Assembly: GCF_026319305.1 (NCBI RefSeq)
Contig: NZ_JAPDMV010000015.1
Location: 1 to 64,000 of the forward strand
DNA length: 64,000 bases
Source of the DNA: Methylophaga sp. OBS4
GTDB taxonomy: Bacteria > Pseudomonadota > Gammaproteobacteria > Nitrosococcales > Methylophagaceae
Direction: 5' to 3'
The translations under genes were made by a program, and so were the position numbers. Shown here in pieces: positions 28,295 to 37,725 of this stretch (position 1 is its first letter; the number at the start of each line of letters is the position of its first letter). A model generated the notes under the pieces. It was not told the DNA's origin. It saw only the letters and a list, made by a program, of their open reading frames with translations, and made no database searches.

Positions 28295-30982
28295 TTATAG
28301 GTAAGGCTGCAAAGCCCGTGTCAGCAGGTTGAAGTCAACCGGTTTGGTGATATAGGCTTTGAACAAATCATCAGCAGCATCGATATTTTCTTTCATTGCC
28401 GCGGCGCTCAAAGCAATGACGGCAATATCAGCATATTCTGGTGTTTCCTTTAGCGTACGCATGGCGTCAATACCTGACATGCCCGGCAAATTGATATCCA
28501 TCAAAATTACATCCGGCCGCATGGTTTTGAGCAGTTCCAGTCCGGTTTCCGCACTTTCGCAGGTATGCAGACAGACCTGTTTGATACGTGAGAAAAATAC
28601 TTCTATAAGGCGAATATTAGCCGGGTTATCTTCGATGTAAAGTACATGTTTGAGATGTAGCGGACGTTCACTATCAGTACGCCGCGACGTTAATGTCTTG
28701 TCGAATTGTGCTGTCAGTTTTTCGAACTGATTGGTGGTATCGGCCTGTTGGGCGGACAGCGGCAATTCGATCCAGAAACTGCTGCCGCGCCCCTCGGTGC
28801 TGGTAAAGTTTATTTGGCCGCCCATGGCATCGATCAGCCGTTTACTGATGCTGAGGCCGACTCCGCTACCTTCAATATCGGCATGTTCCTGACCCAGCCG
28901 TTCAAATGCGGTAAAGACCTGAGCCTGTTTATCTGCGGCAATACCCTGGCCGCTATCCGTTACGGTTAATTTGAATGTGTTGTTATGTGTTTGCACACTG
29001 GCATTGATCAGAACCTTACCACCGGATTTGTTGTATTTGATGGCATTAGTGACCAGGTTGATAAAGACTTGTTTCAGTTTGGTAAAGTCTGCCATCACGA
29101 TAGCATCGGTGGTGTCCAGTACCTTAATATGTACATCATGGTTGTCGGCCAGTGTTTGCAGCATGGGCAGGCATTGTTCTATCACATTGGCAACAGCTAC
29201 AGGTTCATGGGCGGTTGTAATATTGCCTGCCTCGATTTTGGACAGTTCCAACACATCGTTAATCAATGTCAGCAGGTGTTCACCGTTATGCATAATTTGT
29301 TTTACATTGGACAGTTGCTGTGTGCTGAGGGGCGTTTGACTATCACTCAATAATAGTTGCGAGAAACCCAGAATGCCGTTGAGCGGTGTACGTAATTCGT
29401 GACTCATTGCCGACAGGAATTCTGATTTGGCATTGTTGGCCCGTTCGGCTTCCAGTTTTGCCTCCAGCAACGCTTGTTGTTCGGTCTTTTGTTGGGAAAT
29501 ATCGCGGGCGATACCGGTAAACATATATTGTCCTTCCCATTGGAAGTCACTGATGGTGAGTTCAACTGGAAAACTGCTGCCATTTTTGTGCCGGGCTTCG
29601 ACTTCAATGGGTTTACCCAGGATTCGACTTGTTTCGGTGGACATAAAACGTGCCATGCCCAGTTTGTGCAGATCACGATAACCGGCAGGCATCAACATGG
29701 TGATGTTCTGGCCCAGCACTTCCTCAGGCTGATAACCAAACAAGGCGATCGAAGCTTTGTTGTAATTTTCGATGAGGCCGGACGCGTTGATGGTAATGAC
29801 ACTGTCAATCGTATTGTCGAGCAGGGTTTGCAGACGCAGGCTTTCATGATGGGCGGCAACTTCAAGTGCTTCTCTTTTCCTGAGTTCGTCTTGAAGTGAC
29901 GCCGTTTGCTGGCGGATTTGTTCAGTCAGTATTTTATTATGATGTTTTTTTAATAGATAACAAATCAGCGTGAAGATGCTGATGAATGCCAGAATGCCGG
30001 CCAGCCACTGGAACAAATTGGAGTCCTTCATGGGGTCCTGGTAAAAGAAACCTTCCAGCCCATGGGAGGAATCGTACAGGCCCAGCTCTTGATAAATATC
30101 AGCAATCTGTTGCCAGCGATCCTGCGTCATATGACCAAAATCAACAGTCGGGTAGAGACTGAGCCTGATCAGTTGATCGGCTTCAAACTGCAAATGTGTG
30201 CGTGATTTATTCTGTACATTGTATTTGTTCAGAATCAGGTCAATGATTTCATTGCGGTGCTCAACTGCGTAACGCCAGCCTTTGTATGTGGCCTCACGGA
30301 ATGCTTTTACTGTTTCAGGGTTTTTTTCCAGAAACTGCCTGGAGGTAAACAGGATGTCACTGTAGAAATTGATGCCATAGTCCTTGGGAGCAATGGTGCG
30401 GTAGGGTACCTGGTGTTGCACCATGATGAAGGGTTCATTGGACACATAAGCAGTCAGGCCATCGACACGGCCAGCAATCAGATTATCAATATCAGTGGCA
30501 GAGGGTTCGATAAAATTAATCAAGTCCGTATTAATATCTTGTTTGAGAAAGATGGCCGCCAGATCATCGGCATAGGACTGTCTGGTCAGGGTTTTGCCAA
30601 CAAAGTCAGCAGCAGAGTAAATGCCTGAATCGGCAGTGACCAGCCAGACATAAGGGCTATTCTGAAACGTGGCGCCGAGCGCGACCAGCGGTCTGCCCTT
30701 GAGATACTCAACGATAATACTGGTTCCGGAAATACCGAATTCCACTTCGCCGTTTTCTACCTCATCGTAAGGGTGCGTGCGGCCGGTGAGGATGCTGACA
30801 TCAAAACCGGCATCCCGATAAAAACCTTTTTCTTGAGCTGCATAGATACCGGCAAACTGAAACTGGTGCTGCCATTGCAGCTTGATGGACACAGGTTGCA
30901 GTTCAGCGGTGTCATGCTCGCTGGCCTCAACTGTAAAGCAGAACCATAAAAGCGCAGCAGTGAAGTAGGTGATTAGTTTCAT
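28295..30982 (-). CDS. hybrid histidine kinase with NMT1/THI5-type sensor domain
   Basis: A membrane hybrid sensor kinase, 895 aa from ATG 30982 (frame open to 31024, which would give 909 aa; no strong Shine-Dalgarno decides). Order: signal peptide, NMT1/THI5-like substrate-binding domain (about 25-310: PVSIKLQWQHQFQFAGIY), TM helix (about 325-345), coiled coil, PAS domain (about 385-500: LFGYQPEEVLGQNITMLMP), HisKA with SAMSHELRTPLNG, HATPase with the N box NLVTNAIKYN and GSGVGLSIS, and a C-terminal receiver with DVILMDINLPGMSG. Likely senses a small pyrimidine- or amine-like ligand. Sits directly after lptB. Confidence 0.88.
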   Translation of the reverse strand: MKLITYFTAALLWFCFTVEASEHDTAELQPVSIKLQWQHQFQFAGIYAAQEKGFYRDAGFDVSILTGRTHPYDEVENGEVEFGISGTSIIVEYLKGRPLVALGATFQNSPYVWLVTADSGIYSAADFVGKTLTRQSYADDLAAIFLKQDINTDLINFIEPSATDIDNLIAGRVDGLTAYVSNEPFIMVQHQVPYRTIAPKDYGINFYSDILFTSRQFLEKNPETVKAFREATYKGWRYAVEHRNEIIDLILNKYNVQNKSRTHLQFEADQLIRLSLYPTVDFGHMTQDRWQQIADIYQELGLYDSSHGLEGFFYQDPMKDSNLFQWLAGILAFISIFTLICYLLKKHHNKILTEQIRQQTASLQDELRKREALEVAAHHESLRLQTLLDNTIDSVITINASGLIENYNKASIALFGYQPEEVLGQNITMLMPAGYRDLHKLGMARFMSTETSRILGKPIEVEARHKNGSSFPVELTISDFQWEGQYMFTGIARDISQQKTEQQALLEAKLEAERANNAKSEFLSAMSHELRTPLNGILGFSQLLLSDSQTPLSTQQLSNVKQIMHNGEHLLTLINDVLELSKIEAGNITTAHEPVAVANVIEQCLPMLQTLADNHDVHIKVLDTTDAIVMADFTKLKQVFINLVTNAIKYNKSGGKVLINASVQTHNNTFKLTVTDSGQGIAADKQAQVFTAFERLGQEHADIEGSGVGLSISKRLIDAMGGQINFTSTEGRGSSFWIELPLSAQQADTTNQFEKLTAQFDKTLTSRRTDSERPLHLKHVLYIEDNPANIRLIEVFFSRIKQVCLHTCESAETGLELLKTMRPDVILMDINLPGMSGIDAMRTLKETPEYADIAVIALSAAAMKENIDAADDLFKAYITKPVDFNLLTRALQPYL

Positions 30983-31043
30983 AAGGGATTGGGTTGAGTT
31001 CATCGCATCATAGTAACGGGACAAATCAAACAGGCCCTAGCCA

Positions 31044-31769
31044 TTACATTCTGAAATCACGGCCCAGATAGACACTCAGTACCCGTTTATCGCGGAGAAT
31101 TTCATCCGGTGTACCGCGGGCAATGACTTCGCCTTCGTTGAAGATATAGGCGCGCTGGCAAACTTTGAGGGTTTCCCGCACATTGTGATCGGTAATAAGG
31201 ATGCCGATACCACGTTCGGACAATTCTTTGATAATGCCCTGAATATCCAGCACCGAAATCGGATCGACGCCGGCAAAAGGTTCATCCAGCAGAATAAATT
31301 GCGGATCCATTGCCAAAGCGCGGGCGATCTCAACCCGGCGCCGCTCACCGCCGGATAACGCCATACCTTTTGATTGACGGATGTGATCGATATGGAAATC
31401 TTGCAGTAGGCGTTCGAGCAGATCATATTTGGCACCATCATCCAGATCTTTACGGGTTTCGATAATCGCAAACAGATTGTCTTCCACGCTGAGTTTGCGA
31501 AATACCGATGCTTCCTGTGGCAGGTAACCGATGCCCAGACGGGCACGCTCATGAATCGGGTAATCGGTGAGTTCTTGCTGGTCAAGGTGGATGTTGCCAT
31601 GATCAACCGGAATCAGTCCGACAATCATATAAAAACTCGTGGTTTTGCCTGCACCGTTAGGCCCCAGCAGACCGACAATTTCACCACTTTTGACATCCAG
31701 AGAGATATCTTTGACAACCTGACGGTCGCCAAAACGTTTCGCTAATTGTTGCGCGGATAAAATACTCAT
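31044..31769 (-). CDS. lptB: LPS export ABC transporter ATP-binding protein LptB
   Basis: Cytoplasmic ATPase of the LptB2FG complex that extracts LPS from the inner membrane. 241 aa. Walker A is GPNGAGKTT, the Q-loop follows in GLLGPN...LPQEASVF, the signature is LSGGERRR, Walker B is [13 protein letters not shown] and the H-loop is ITDHNVRET. It lies 17 bp downstream of lptA. The next minus-strand gene is a histidine kinase, not rpoN as in many proteobacteria. Confidence 0.97.
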   Translation of the reverse strand: MSILSAQQLAKRFGDRQVVKDISLDVKSGEIVGLLGPNGAGKTTSFYMIVGLIPVDHGNIHLDQQELTDYPIHERARLGIGYLPQEASVFRKLSVEDNLFAIIETRKDLDDGAKYDLLERLLQDFHIDHIRQSKGMALSGGERRRVEIARALAMDPQFILLDEPFAGVDPISVLDIQGIIKELSERGIGILITDHNVRETLKVCQRAYIFNEGEVIARGTPDEILRDKRVLSVYLGRDFRM

Positions 31770-31786
31770 ACTGCCTTTGAATAAGC

Positions 31787-32593
31787 TTATTGAAGATAGC
31801 GTTGGTTAACCCAACCGATAACGACGTCTCCGTCAATCATGCCGCGTACCTGGGCCCATGATTGCTGGCGGGTCAATACAATCACTTCCAGCCCCTGATC
31901 ATAGGTGCCTATTTTGTTGTAATGTGTGCCCGGACCGGTACGTACATTCAGGCGTGTGGTGGTGATCGCGGTAGGATAGGATTTATCGCTACTGTCGCCA
32001 GTAGGGGGTGTTTGTGACGGAGCTTTGGGCTGGGTAGTTTTTTCCGAACCGGGCTTAACCGGTGTGGTCTTTTTCTGGGTGCCCGGCGGTTGAATGATAA
32101 TGTGTACACGCCCTTTTTTCTGTGTTTCGCCTCCGACGGTAATAGGGGCGGAATTAGCGGTGACCACATTGTTGTTGATATCGTATTCAATTCTGTTGCC
32201 GGTAAACTCATCGCCTGCCTGCCAGACATGTCCCTCGCCCAGCAAATAGATCTTTTGGCGGTCAGCATAGTATTCCATTTGCAAAGCACGGGCACGGACC
32301 GGTGCTTCGCCTGGTTTCTGAACTTGCTCGTAGGTTGCCAGTTTGCCCTGCGCTACGGCTTTGGTGAGTTGTTTGTTTTCGTCATAAAAGAAGGTGATGA
32401 TATCGCCTGTTATTTTCAACGTACCCTGAGTCAGGATGGCATCACCTTTATATTGGGTGATGCCTTCTTTGTCATCCAACTGGGCATGATCGGCTTCAAT
32501 ATTGATCGGCTGCTCGCGATCACTGGGCAACGCCCAACTCAGCACCGGCACAGTCAAGATCAATAAAGCCATCAATTTAGTTTGCAGGTGCAT
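31787..32593 (-). CDS. lptA: LptA periplasmic LPS bridge with extra C-terminal SH3 domain
   Basis: 268 aa, clearly longer than typical LptA (about 170-185 aa). Signal peptide (about 1-21), then the OstA/LptA beta-jellyroll (about 25-165) with [30 protein letters not shown] proline/threonine-rich linker (about 170-205) joins a bacterial SH3 domain (about 208-268: [18 protein letters not shown] ... WVNQRYL). SH3b domains in the periplasm usually contact peptidoglycan or peptides, so this LptA may be tethered to the wall. It overlaps lptC by 17 bp. Confidence 0.93.
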   Translation of the reverse strand: MHLQTKLMALLILTVPVLSWALPSDREQPINIEADHAQLDDKEGITQYKGDAILTQGTLKITGDIITFFYDENKQLTKAVAQGKLATYEQVQKPGEAPVRARALQMEYYADRQKIYLLGEGHVWQAGDEFTGNRIEYDINNNVVTANSAPITVGGETQKKGRVHIIIQPPGTQKKTTPVKPGSEKTTQPKAPSQTPPTGDSSDKSYPTAITTTRLNVRTGPGTHYNKIGTYDQGLEVIVLTRQQSWAQVRGMIDGDVVIGWVNQRYLQ

Positions 32594-33146
32594 CGTATTG
32601 TCCTCTCACCTTGGAATGCAGGTTTATTGTTTCATCTTCCAGTGCCGCATGCAGCCCGACGGAATGGGTATCACCATGAGGTGAATGAATCGTAACAGCC
32701 TCATCCGTGTAGGCGGTGTTATAAACGGTATCCAGCGTTAGTTTTTCGGTCAACAGTTTAAATTCAGGATTGTCTTTGTTGGTGATAATAACATTTCCTG
32801 TCAGCAGGATATTCTCACCTTTTCCCTGTGTGTGACCATGTTCCGATTGAATAATCCAGGTGTCGTTGCCAGGTTGCATAAATTCAGCAATAGGCTGGAT
32901 GATTTCAGTGGAATCATCGTGGGGGAAATGTGCAATTTCTTCACCCTGAATAATACGGGAAGGTACACCGTTTGCGTCCATCACGGTCATGGTGAAATCT
33001 GTCATTGCGTAATCGCTGGTGCGATGGATTTCACGCAGTGTTTTGCCGGATGGATCAGAATCGTCAATGATCAGCCAGAGGCTGAGCAAGGCCACAGCGA
33101 ACAGGGCCAGCTTGGCATAAAAAGGAATATTAAAAATGGCGTTCAA
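32577..33146 (-). CDS. lptC: LPS export protein LptC
   Basis: A 189-aa bitopic inner-membrane protein linking LptB2FG to LptA. One TM helix at about 10-27 (LALFAVALLSLWLII), then the periplasmic jellyroll (about 45-180) with DFTMTVMDANGVPSRIIQGE and the C-terminal CD strand region TEKLTLDTVYNTAYTDEAVTIHSPHG. Its start overlaps the kdsC 3' end by 17 bp and its end overlaps lptA, so the genes are tightly coupled. Confidence 0.93.
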   Translation of the reverse strand: MNAIFNIPFYAKLALFAVALLSLWLIIDDSDPSGKTLREIHRTSDYAMTDFTMTVMDANGVPSRIIQGEEIAHFPHDDSTEIIQPIAEFMQPGNDTWIIQSEHGHTQGKGENILLTGNVIITNKDNPEFKLLTEKLTLDTVYNTAYTDEAVTIHSPHGDTHSVGLHAALEDETINLHSKVRGQYDAPAN

Positions 33147-33651
33147 TTTGATCCTGCAGGTTTCCCTGGGCTTCCATAATCAATTCGCATACTTCACGTG
33201 CTGCGCCTCTACCGCCTGCCGAGGGCGTTATCCAGTGCGCATGTTTTTTAACTACCGGATCGGCATCCTGTACCGCAACAGCGAGGCCGACCCTGCTCAG
33301 GATGGCCAGGTCGACCCAGTCATCACCCACATAAGCACACTGTTCAGGAGACAGGCCTAATTCTTTAACCAGTTTTTCAAATACCGGTAATTTGATGCGC
33401 TGGCCCTGGTAGACATGATTGATCCCCAGCCCTTGCATACGGTGTTCAACGGTTTTTGATGTGCGGCCGGTAATAATGGCAATTTCGACACCGGTGTATT
33501 GCAGCAGTTTCATGCCATGGCCGTCACGGGAATTGAACGCTTTGTATTCCTGACCATCATCACCGATGATAATGCTGCCATCAGTGAGTACACCGTCAAC
33601 ATCAAATACCACCAGTTTAATTTTTTCAGCCTTTTCCAGAATATCTTGCAT
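33130..33651 (-). CDS. kdsC: 3-deoxy-D-manno-octulosonate 8-phosphate phosphatase KdsC
   Basis: HAD-type phosphatase producing Kdo for the LPS core. 173 aa from ATG 33651 (MQDILEKAEKIKL), the usual length; an upstream in-frame ATG at 33723 would overlap kdsD and adds residues without homology. Motif I is VVFDVDGVLTDG, motif II is IITGRTS, and the late acidic motif is YVGDDWVDL. Substrate is supplied by KdsD/KdsA. Confidence 0.94.
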   Translation of the reverse strand: MQDILEKAEKIKLVVFDVDGVLTDGSIIIGDDGQEYKAFNSRDGHGMKLLQYTGVEIAIITGRTSKTVEHRMQGLGINHVYQGQRIKLPVFEKLVKELGLSPEQCAYVGDDWVDLAILSRVGLAVAVQDADPVVKKHAHWITPSAGGRGAAREVCELIMEAQGNLQDQIERHF

Positions 33652-33679
33652 ATGTGTTCCCAGGGTCTGTTGATTGTTG

Positions 33680-34657
33680 TTAAACCACGCCTGCGCGCAA
33701 CAGATCGTGCATATTGATGGCACCGGTCAGTTGGCGTTTATCGTTCAGAATCAGCAAAGCATTAATCTTATAACGCTGCATCAGTTCCAATGCTTCCGCG
33801 GCCAGCATGTCAGGGCGGCCGGTTTTGCAATCTTTTGTCATAAATGCCGACAGGGTTTGCGTATGAATATTGATTTCCTGTGCCAGCACCCGCCGCAAGT
33901 CACCGTCGGTGAAGATGCCGGCGATTTCGTTATTGTCATCAGTAATCGCGGTCATACCCAGGCCCTTGGCGGACATTTCGATTAATGCTTCGCTGATCAG
34001 TGCTGATTTGTGGATCTGTGGAACCGCATCGCCGGTGTGCATGATATCGCTGACATGCAGCAACAATCGGCGTCCCAATAAGCCGCCGGGATGAGACATG
34101 GCAAAGTCATTTGCCGTGAATCCCCTGGCTTCAAGCAAGGCGACAGCCAGTGCGTCCCCCATCACCAATGCCGCGGTGGTGCTGGAGGTCGGCGCCAGGC
34201 CCAGTGGGCAGGCTTCCCGGGCAACGGAGACGTTAAGAAGGGCGCTGGCATATTTAGCCACGGTAGAGTCGGGTTTGCCGGTCATCGCGATTAACGGGAC
34301 GCCCAGACGTTTTATTAAGGGCAGGATAGTCAGAACTTCACTGGTTTCACCCGAGTTGGATAAAGCCAGTACCACATCCTTATCAGTAATCATGCCTAAA
34401 TCGCCGTGGCTGGCTTCACCGGGATGTACAAAAAAAGCAGGCGTGCCGGTACTGGCTAGAGTAGCTGCTATTTTGCCGCCGATATGGCCTGATTTACCCA
34501 TACCGATAACAACAATGCGGCCCTGGCAGTGAAGCATGAACTCGCAGGCCTTGAGAAAATCATCGTTGATACGCTCACGCAGGATTGAAACAGCCTCCAG
34601 CTCGGTATCAATAACCGCTAAAGCAAGCTTTTTCAGCTTGTCATGCTCTATCGTCAT
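33680..34657 (-). CDS. kdsD: D-arabinose 5-phosphate isomerase KdsD
   Basis: Sugar isomerase (SIS) enzyme converting ribulose 5-phosphate to arabinose 5-phosphate, the first step to Kdo. 325 aa: SIS domain (about 40-175, GRIVVIGMGKSGHIGGKIAATLASTGTPAFFVHPGEASHGDLG) followed by two CBS domains (about 205-325, ending MHDLLRAGVV). It overlaps the yrbG stop by 1 bp. Confidence 0.95.
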   Translation of the reverse strand: MTIEHDKLKKLALAVIDTELEAVSILRERINDDFLKACEFMLHCQGRIVVIGMGKSGHIGGKIAATLASTGTPAFFVHPGEASHGDLGMITDKDVVLALSNSGETSEVLTILPLIKRLGVPLIAMTGKPDSTVAKYASALLNVSVAREACPLGLAPTSSTTAALVMGDALAVALLEARGFTANDFAMSHPGGLLGRRLLLHVSDIMHTGDAVPQIHKSALISEALIEMSAKGLGMTAITDDNNEIAGIFTDGDLRRVLAQEINIHTQTLSAFMTKDCKTGRPDMLAAEALELMQRYKINALLILNDKRQLTGAINMHDLLRAGVV

Positions 34658-35643
34658 CAGCTCAGGCCCGTAGTATTTTGATATGCCAGTAGGCTGTTAT
34701 AACCGATATAAATCATCAGCATCAACATGCCGGCACTTCTGCCGATGCGCCCTTGGGAGCAAAAGCGGGCGAACAGGTACAGGCCTGCAGCTAACACGAT
34801 CATGAACGGGAAGTCACGATAAAGCAGCATGGGGTCAATATTTGAGGGGGCAATTAGGGCCGGCATCGCCAGTACCGCGAGTAAATTAAAAATATTGGAA
34901 CCCAGGATATTACCAACGGCAATATCATGTTCGTTTTTCAATGCTGAGATCACAGAAGCGGCAAGTTCCGGCAGACTGGTACCAATGGCGACGATGGTCA
35001 GGCCGATAACCAGATCGCTGACACCGAGCAGGTGGGCAACACCGGTTGCTCCCCACACCAGCGATTTGGAGCCAATCAGCAAGGCAACCAGTCCACTGAT
35101 AAAAAACCAGCCGGCCCGGCCCGCACTCATTTTCGGGCTGGCGTATTCCTGCGCGAATTCAGTTTCCAGCGGATCGTCATGGCCGCTGCCGCGTAAAGCC
35201 AGCCATGCCATGCCACATAACGTCAAGATGAAACCGGCAAACAGAATACTGCCATCCAGCAAACCCAGGTTGCCATCCACCACCAACAGTAACGACAACA
35301 GCATGATAAAAGCCAGCACCGGGAATTCGCGACGCAACGTGTCGGAATGAACCACCAGCGGTGTAATCAGGGTGGTGATACCAAGCACCAAGCCGACGTT
35401 GGTGATATTAGAGCCGATGGCATTACCAATACCTAATGCGGGAGCGTCATCAAATGCGGCTAATGCCGAAACCATCATTTCCGGCGCCGAGGTACCGAAA
35501 CCGACAATGGTCAGGCCTACTATCAACGGTGATACCCCAAAATTGGTTGCAATATTGGCAGCGCCATCAATAAAGCGATCAGCTCCCCATATCAAAACAG
35601 CGAATCCAGCGACAATGGCGAGAATAAATAAAATAGTAGTCAT
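34657..35643 (-). CDS. yrbG: calcium/sodium antiporter YrbG-type
   Basis: A 328-aa inner-membrane K+-independent Na+/Ca2+ exchanger. Two inverted halves carry the alpha repeats: GLTIVGFGTSAPEMMVSALAA (about 43-63) and GLTIVAIGTSLPELAASVISA (about 210-230), with the ion-binding acidic residues, and each is followed by a GSNI(T/F)N motif. It is the first gene of the LPS run here, as in E. coli. Confidence 0.93.
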   Translation of the reverse strand: MTTILFILAIVAGFAVLIWGADRFIDGAANIATNFGVSPLIVGLTIVGFGTSAPEMMVSALAAFDDAPALGIGNAIGSNITNVGLVLGITTLITPLVVHSDTLRREFPVLAFIMLLSLLLVVDGNLGLLDGSILFAGFILTLCGMAWLALRGSGHDDPLETEFAQEYASPKMSAGRAGWFFISGLVALLIGSKSLVWGATGVAHLLGVSDLVIGLTIVAIGTSLPELAASVISALKNEHDIAVGNILGSNIFNLLAVLAMPALIAPSNIDPMLLYRDFPFMIVLAAGLYLFARFCSQGRIGRSAGMLMLMIYIGYNSLLAYQNTTGLS

Positions 35644-35673
35644 GAATGTCCGTTAAAAGCGGGCTGTAAAATA

Positions 35674-35707
35674 CAAAAAAGCCGGGTCAAAACCCGGCTG
35701 TTTATTA
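35674..35707 (-). terminator. rho-independent terminator after mlaA
   Basis: AGCCGGGT / ACCCGGCT stem with a 5-nt loop (about 35680-35700) and A/T runs on both sides: a T-run follows on the minus strand, after mlaA. On the plus strand the stem also has T residues, so it may act in both directions. Confidence 0.8.
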
Positions 35708-35731
35708 TAGGTGCTTAGGAGATAATTGTCG

Positions 35732-36457
35732 CTAATCCGAGAAAACGTCGAAATCTTCCTCAGGAGGATTGCCATCATAAATCAGATGTTGACGACGCTG
35801 CAGGTAGGCATCACGCACGTAGCTGTATTCATCAATGGCTGCTTCATCCAGAACTTTTTCTGCTTTCAGCAGGTTGGCACGTGTGTCGACGATGCGGGTA
35901 GCCAGAAAGGCATTACGCGCGCCCGGGCCTTCAATATAAGTAATCGGATCAGAGAAGTAGTCACCAACCAGGCCGAAAGAATCACGCACGGTACGCGGAC
36001 CAAAGAAAGGCAACACGACATAAGCGCCGGGTTCGGCACCCCAGACGCCGAGAGTTTGACCGAAGTCTTCATTGTTTTTGGTGTAACCGGACAGGCTGGC
36101 CACATCAAAAATACCGGCAACCCCTACCGTACTGTTCAATACAAAACGGCCGGTATCTTGGAAAGCCTGCTCAAATTTGAACTGAAGCAGATCATTGATA
36201 ATAATCGTAATATCATTCAGATTGCTGAAGAAGTTGCTGATGCCATGACTGAAAGGATCCGGCATGACTGTGTCATACCCTTTGGCGACGGGTTTAATGA
36301 TGGCGGCATCGACGGTATCGTTAAACTTGAACATGGCACGGTTATATCGTTCCAATGGATCGTTAACGTCGGCTGATTGATTGGTGGCGGCACAGCCGGT
36401 CATTAGCAGAATGGCCGAAACCAGACCGATTCTAAAAAAAGAGTGGTAACTAGGCAT
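35732..36457 (-). CDS. mlaA: MlaA (VacJ) outer-membrane phospholipid maintenance lipoprotein
   Basis: A 241-aa lipoprotein that removes misplaced phospholipids from the outer leaflet of the outer membrane. The chosen start is ATG 36457 (MPSYHSFF...), giving a signal peptide with lipobox LMTGC; the frame is open to 36550 without a better site. MlaA helices are seen in DPLERYNRAMFKFNDTVD and YFSDPITYIE. The acidic tail (PPEEDFDVFSD) is usual. The mlaFEDCB genes are not in the window. Confidence 0.93.
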   Translation of the reverse strand: MPSYHSFFRIGLVSAILLMTGCAATNQSADVNDPLERYNRAMFKFNDTVDAAIIKPVAKGYDTVMPDPFSHGISNFFSNLNDITIIINDLLQFKFEQAFQDTGRFVLNSTVGVAGIFDVASLSGYTKNNEDFGQTLGVWGAEPGAYVVLPFFGPRTVRDSFGLVGDYFSDPITYIEGPGARNAFLATRIVDTRANLLKAEKVLDEAAIDEYSYVRDAYLQRRQHLIYDGNPPEEDFDVFSD

Positions 36458-36591
36458 CGAATGAAGGTCCCTGTTTATTCTTATATTTGACTTGGGAATA
36501 ATCTCACGCTGACCGATGTCGATCAAGTTATCTGTTGTAACTATCACCACGCAGAATTGAGAAGGTTGTAAAAAAACAACAAGTAGTGTTT

Positions 36592-36668
36592 ATACCGAAA
36601 CAACCTGGAAATGCAGATATCAGGCAGTTTCTTCTCTCGCGGATATCGTGCAGTTGCAGTTTTAGGTA
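36592..36668. repeat. repeat family R1-like imperfect palindrome
   Basis: Begins ATACCGAAACAACCTGGAAA, combining the start of the 7110 hairpin arm (15 identical bases at 36593) with the CTGGAAATGC core of the 1693 repeat. The right side (about 36640-36668, ending TTAGGTAT) is a decayed inverted partner. It sits between mlaA and the end of the glycosyltransferase gene. Confidence 0.5.
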
Positions 36669-36672
36669 TAGA

Positions 36673-37725
36673 TCACAGACACCAGAAGGCCTGGTTGGTA
36701 ATAGCGGGATCATCTTTATCTGTTTGGGGGTGATTATCGTGCATAAGCCCGGCAAATACCTCGGTGCAGGTTAACCAGCTATTGTTTTTTGCAAACGCGA
36801 TACACTGGTTTTTATCCAGTGATTGTGCTGCCAGTACTGCTTTATTCAGGTCTTCATCCAGGAAGCCTGTCACACCATTTTCGATAATATCAGCGGGACC
36901 TGTGACCGGATAAGCTGCAACAGGTACACCACAGGCCAAAGCTTCCAGCAGCACAAGACCAAAAGTGTCGGTTTTGCTGGGAAACACAAACACATCGGCC
37001 GCGGCTACATAAGAGGCCAGTTCCTTGCCGAATTTGGCACCGGTAAACAATACATCGGGATAACGTTGCTGTAACTGTGTCAGATCGGGACCATCACCCA
37101 CCACCACTTTGCTGCCGGGCACATTGATATCGAGGAAGGCCTCAATATTTTTTTCCACCGCGACCCGTCCCATATTGAGCAGGATCGGGCCGGGCAAATT
37201 CAGATTTTGTGGTTTTTCCGGTGAAAAAATATGAGTATCGACGCCACGGCCCCAGACTGCTACCTGTTCGAAGCCGTGTTGATACAGGCGCTCCTGTTGC
37301 GAACGGGTCGGCACTAAGGTGCGCTCTGCTTTGCCATGAAAGCGTCTGAGCCAGGCATAACTCCAGCTGAGTGGAATCGGGGCTCTGAGCCGGAGGTATT
37401 CCGGAAACTGTGTGTGATAAGACGTTGTGAATTTGATGCCGTTTCGCAGACACCAACTGCGAGCGGCCATGCCTATCGGCCCTTCGGTGGCGATATGAAT
37501 GGCGTTAGCATCCAGATCATCAAGAATTTTGCCAACTTTGCGGCCGGGAAATAAGGCCAGCGGGATGCTGGGGTAGCTGGGACAGGGGATGGTACGAAAC
37601 AGTTCGGGGGTGATCAGTGTGACTTCATGCCCAAGTAAAATAAGGTGGTCATGTGTTTGTTTTAAGGTACGTACCACCCCGTTAACCTGAGGCTCCCAGG
37701 CATCGGTTGCGATAACGATTTTCAT
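36673..37725 (-). CDS. GT4 glycosyltransferase, Agt/MgtA-like
   Basis: A 350-aa cytosolic/membrane-associated retaining glycosyltransferase of family GT4. N-terminal ATDAWEPQVNGVVRTL and C-terminal PSKTDTFGLVLLEALACGVPVAA with the E-x7-E nucleotide-sugar motif are visible. Close relatives add sugar to diacylglycerol or make glucuronosyl/glycosyl lipids in phosphate-starved marine bacteria (Agt), or mannosylate lipids (MgtA). It overlaps the metallophosphoesterase gene upstream (TGATG-type 1-bp overlap), which supports a shared lipid function. Confidence 0.8.
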   Translation of the reverse strand: MKIVIATDAWEPQVNGVVRTLKQTHDHLILLGHEVTLITPELFRTIPCPSYPSIPLALFPGRKVGKILDDLDANAIHIATEGPIGMAARSWCLRNGIKFTTSYHTQFPEYLRLRAPIPLSWSYAWLRRFHGKAERTLVPTRSQQERLYQHGFEQVAVWGRGVDTHIFSPEKPQNLNLPGPILLNMGRVAVEKNIEAFLDINVPGSKVVVGDGPDLTQLQQRYPDVLFTGAKFGKELASYVAAADVFVFPSKTDTFGLVLLEALACGVPVAAYPVTGPADIIENGVTGFLDEDLNKAVLAAQSLDKNQCIAFAKNNSWLTCTEVFAGLMHDNHPQTDKDDPAITNQAFWCL

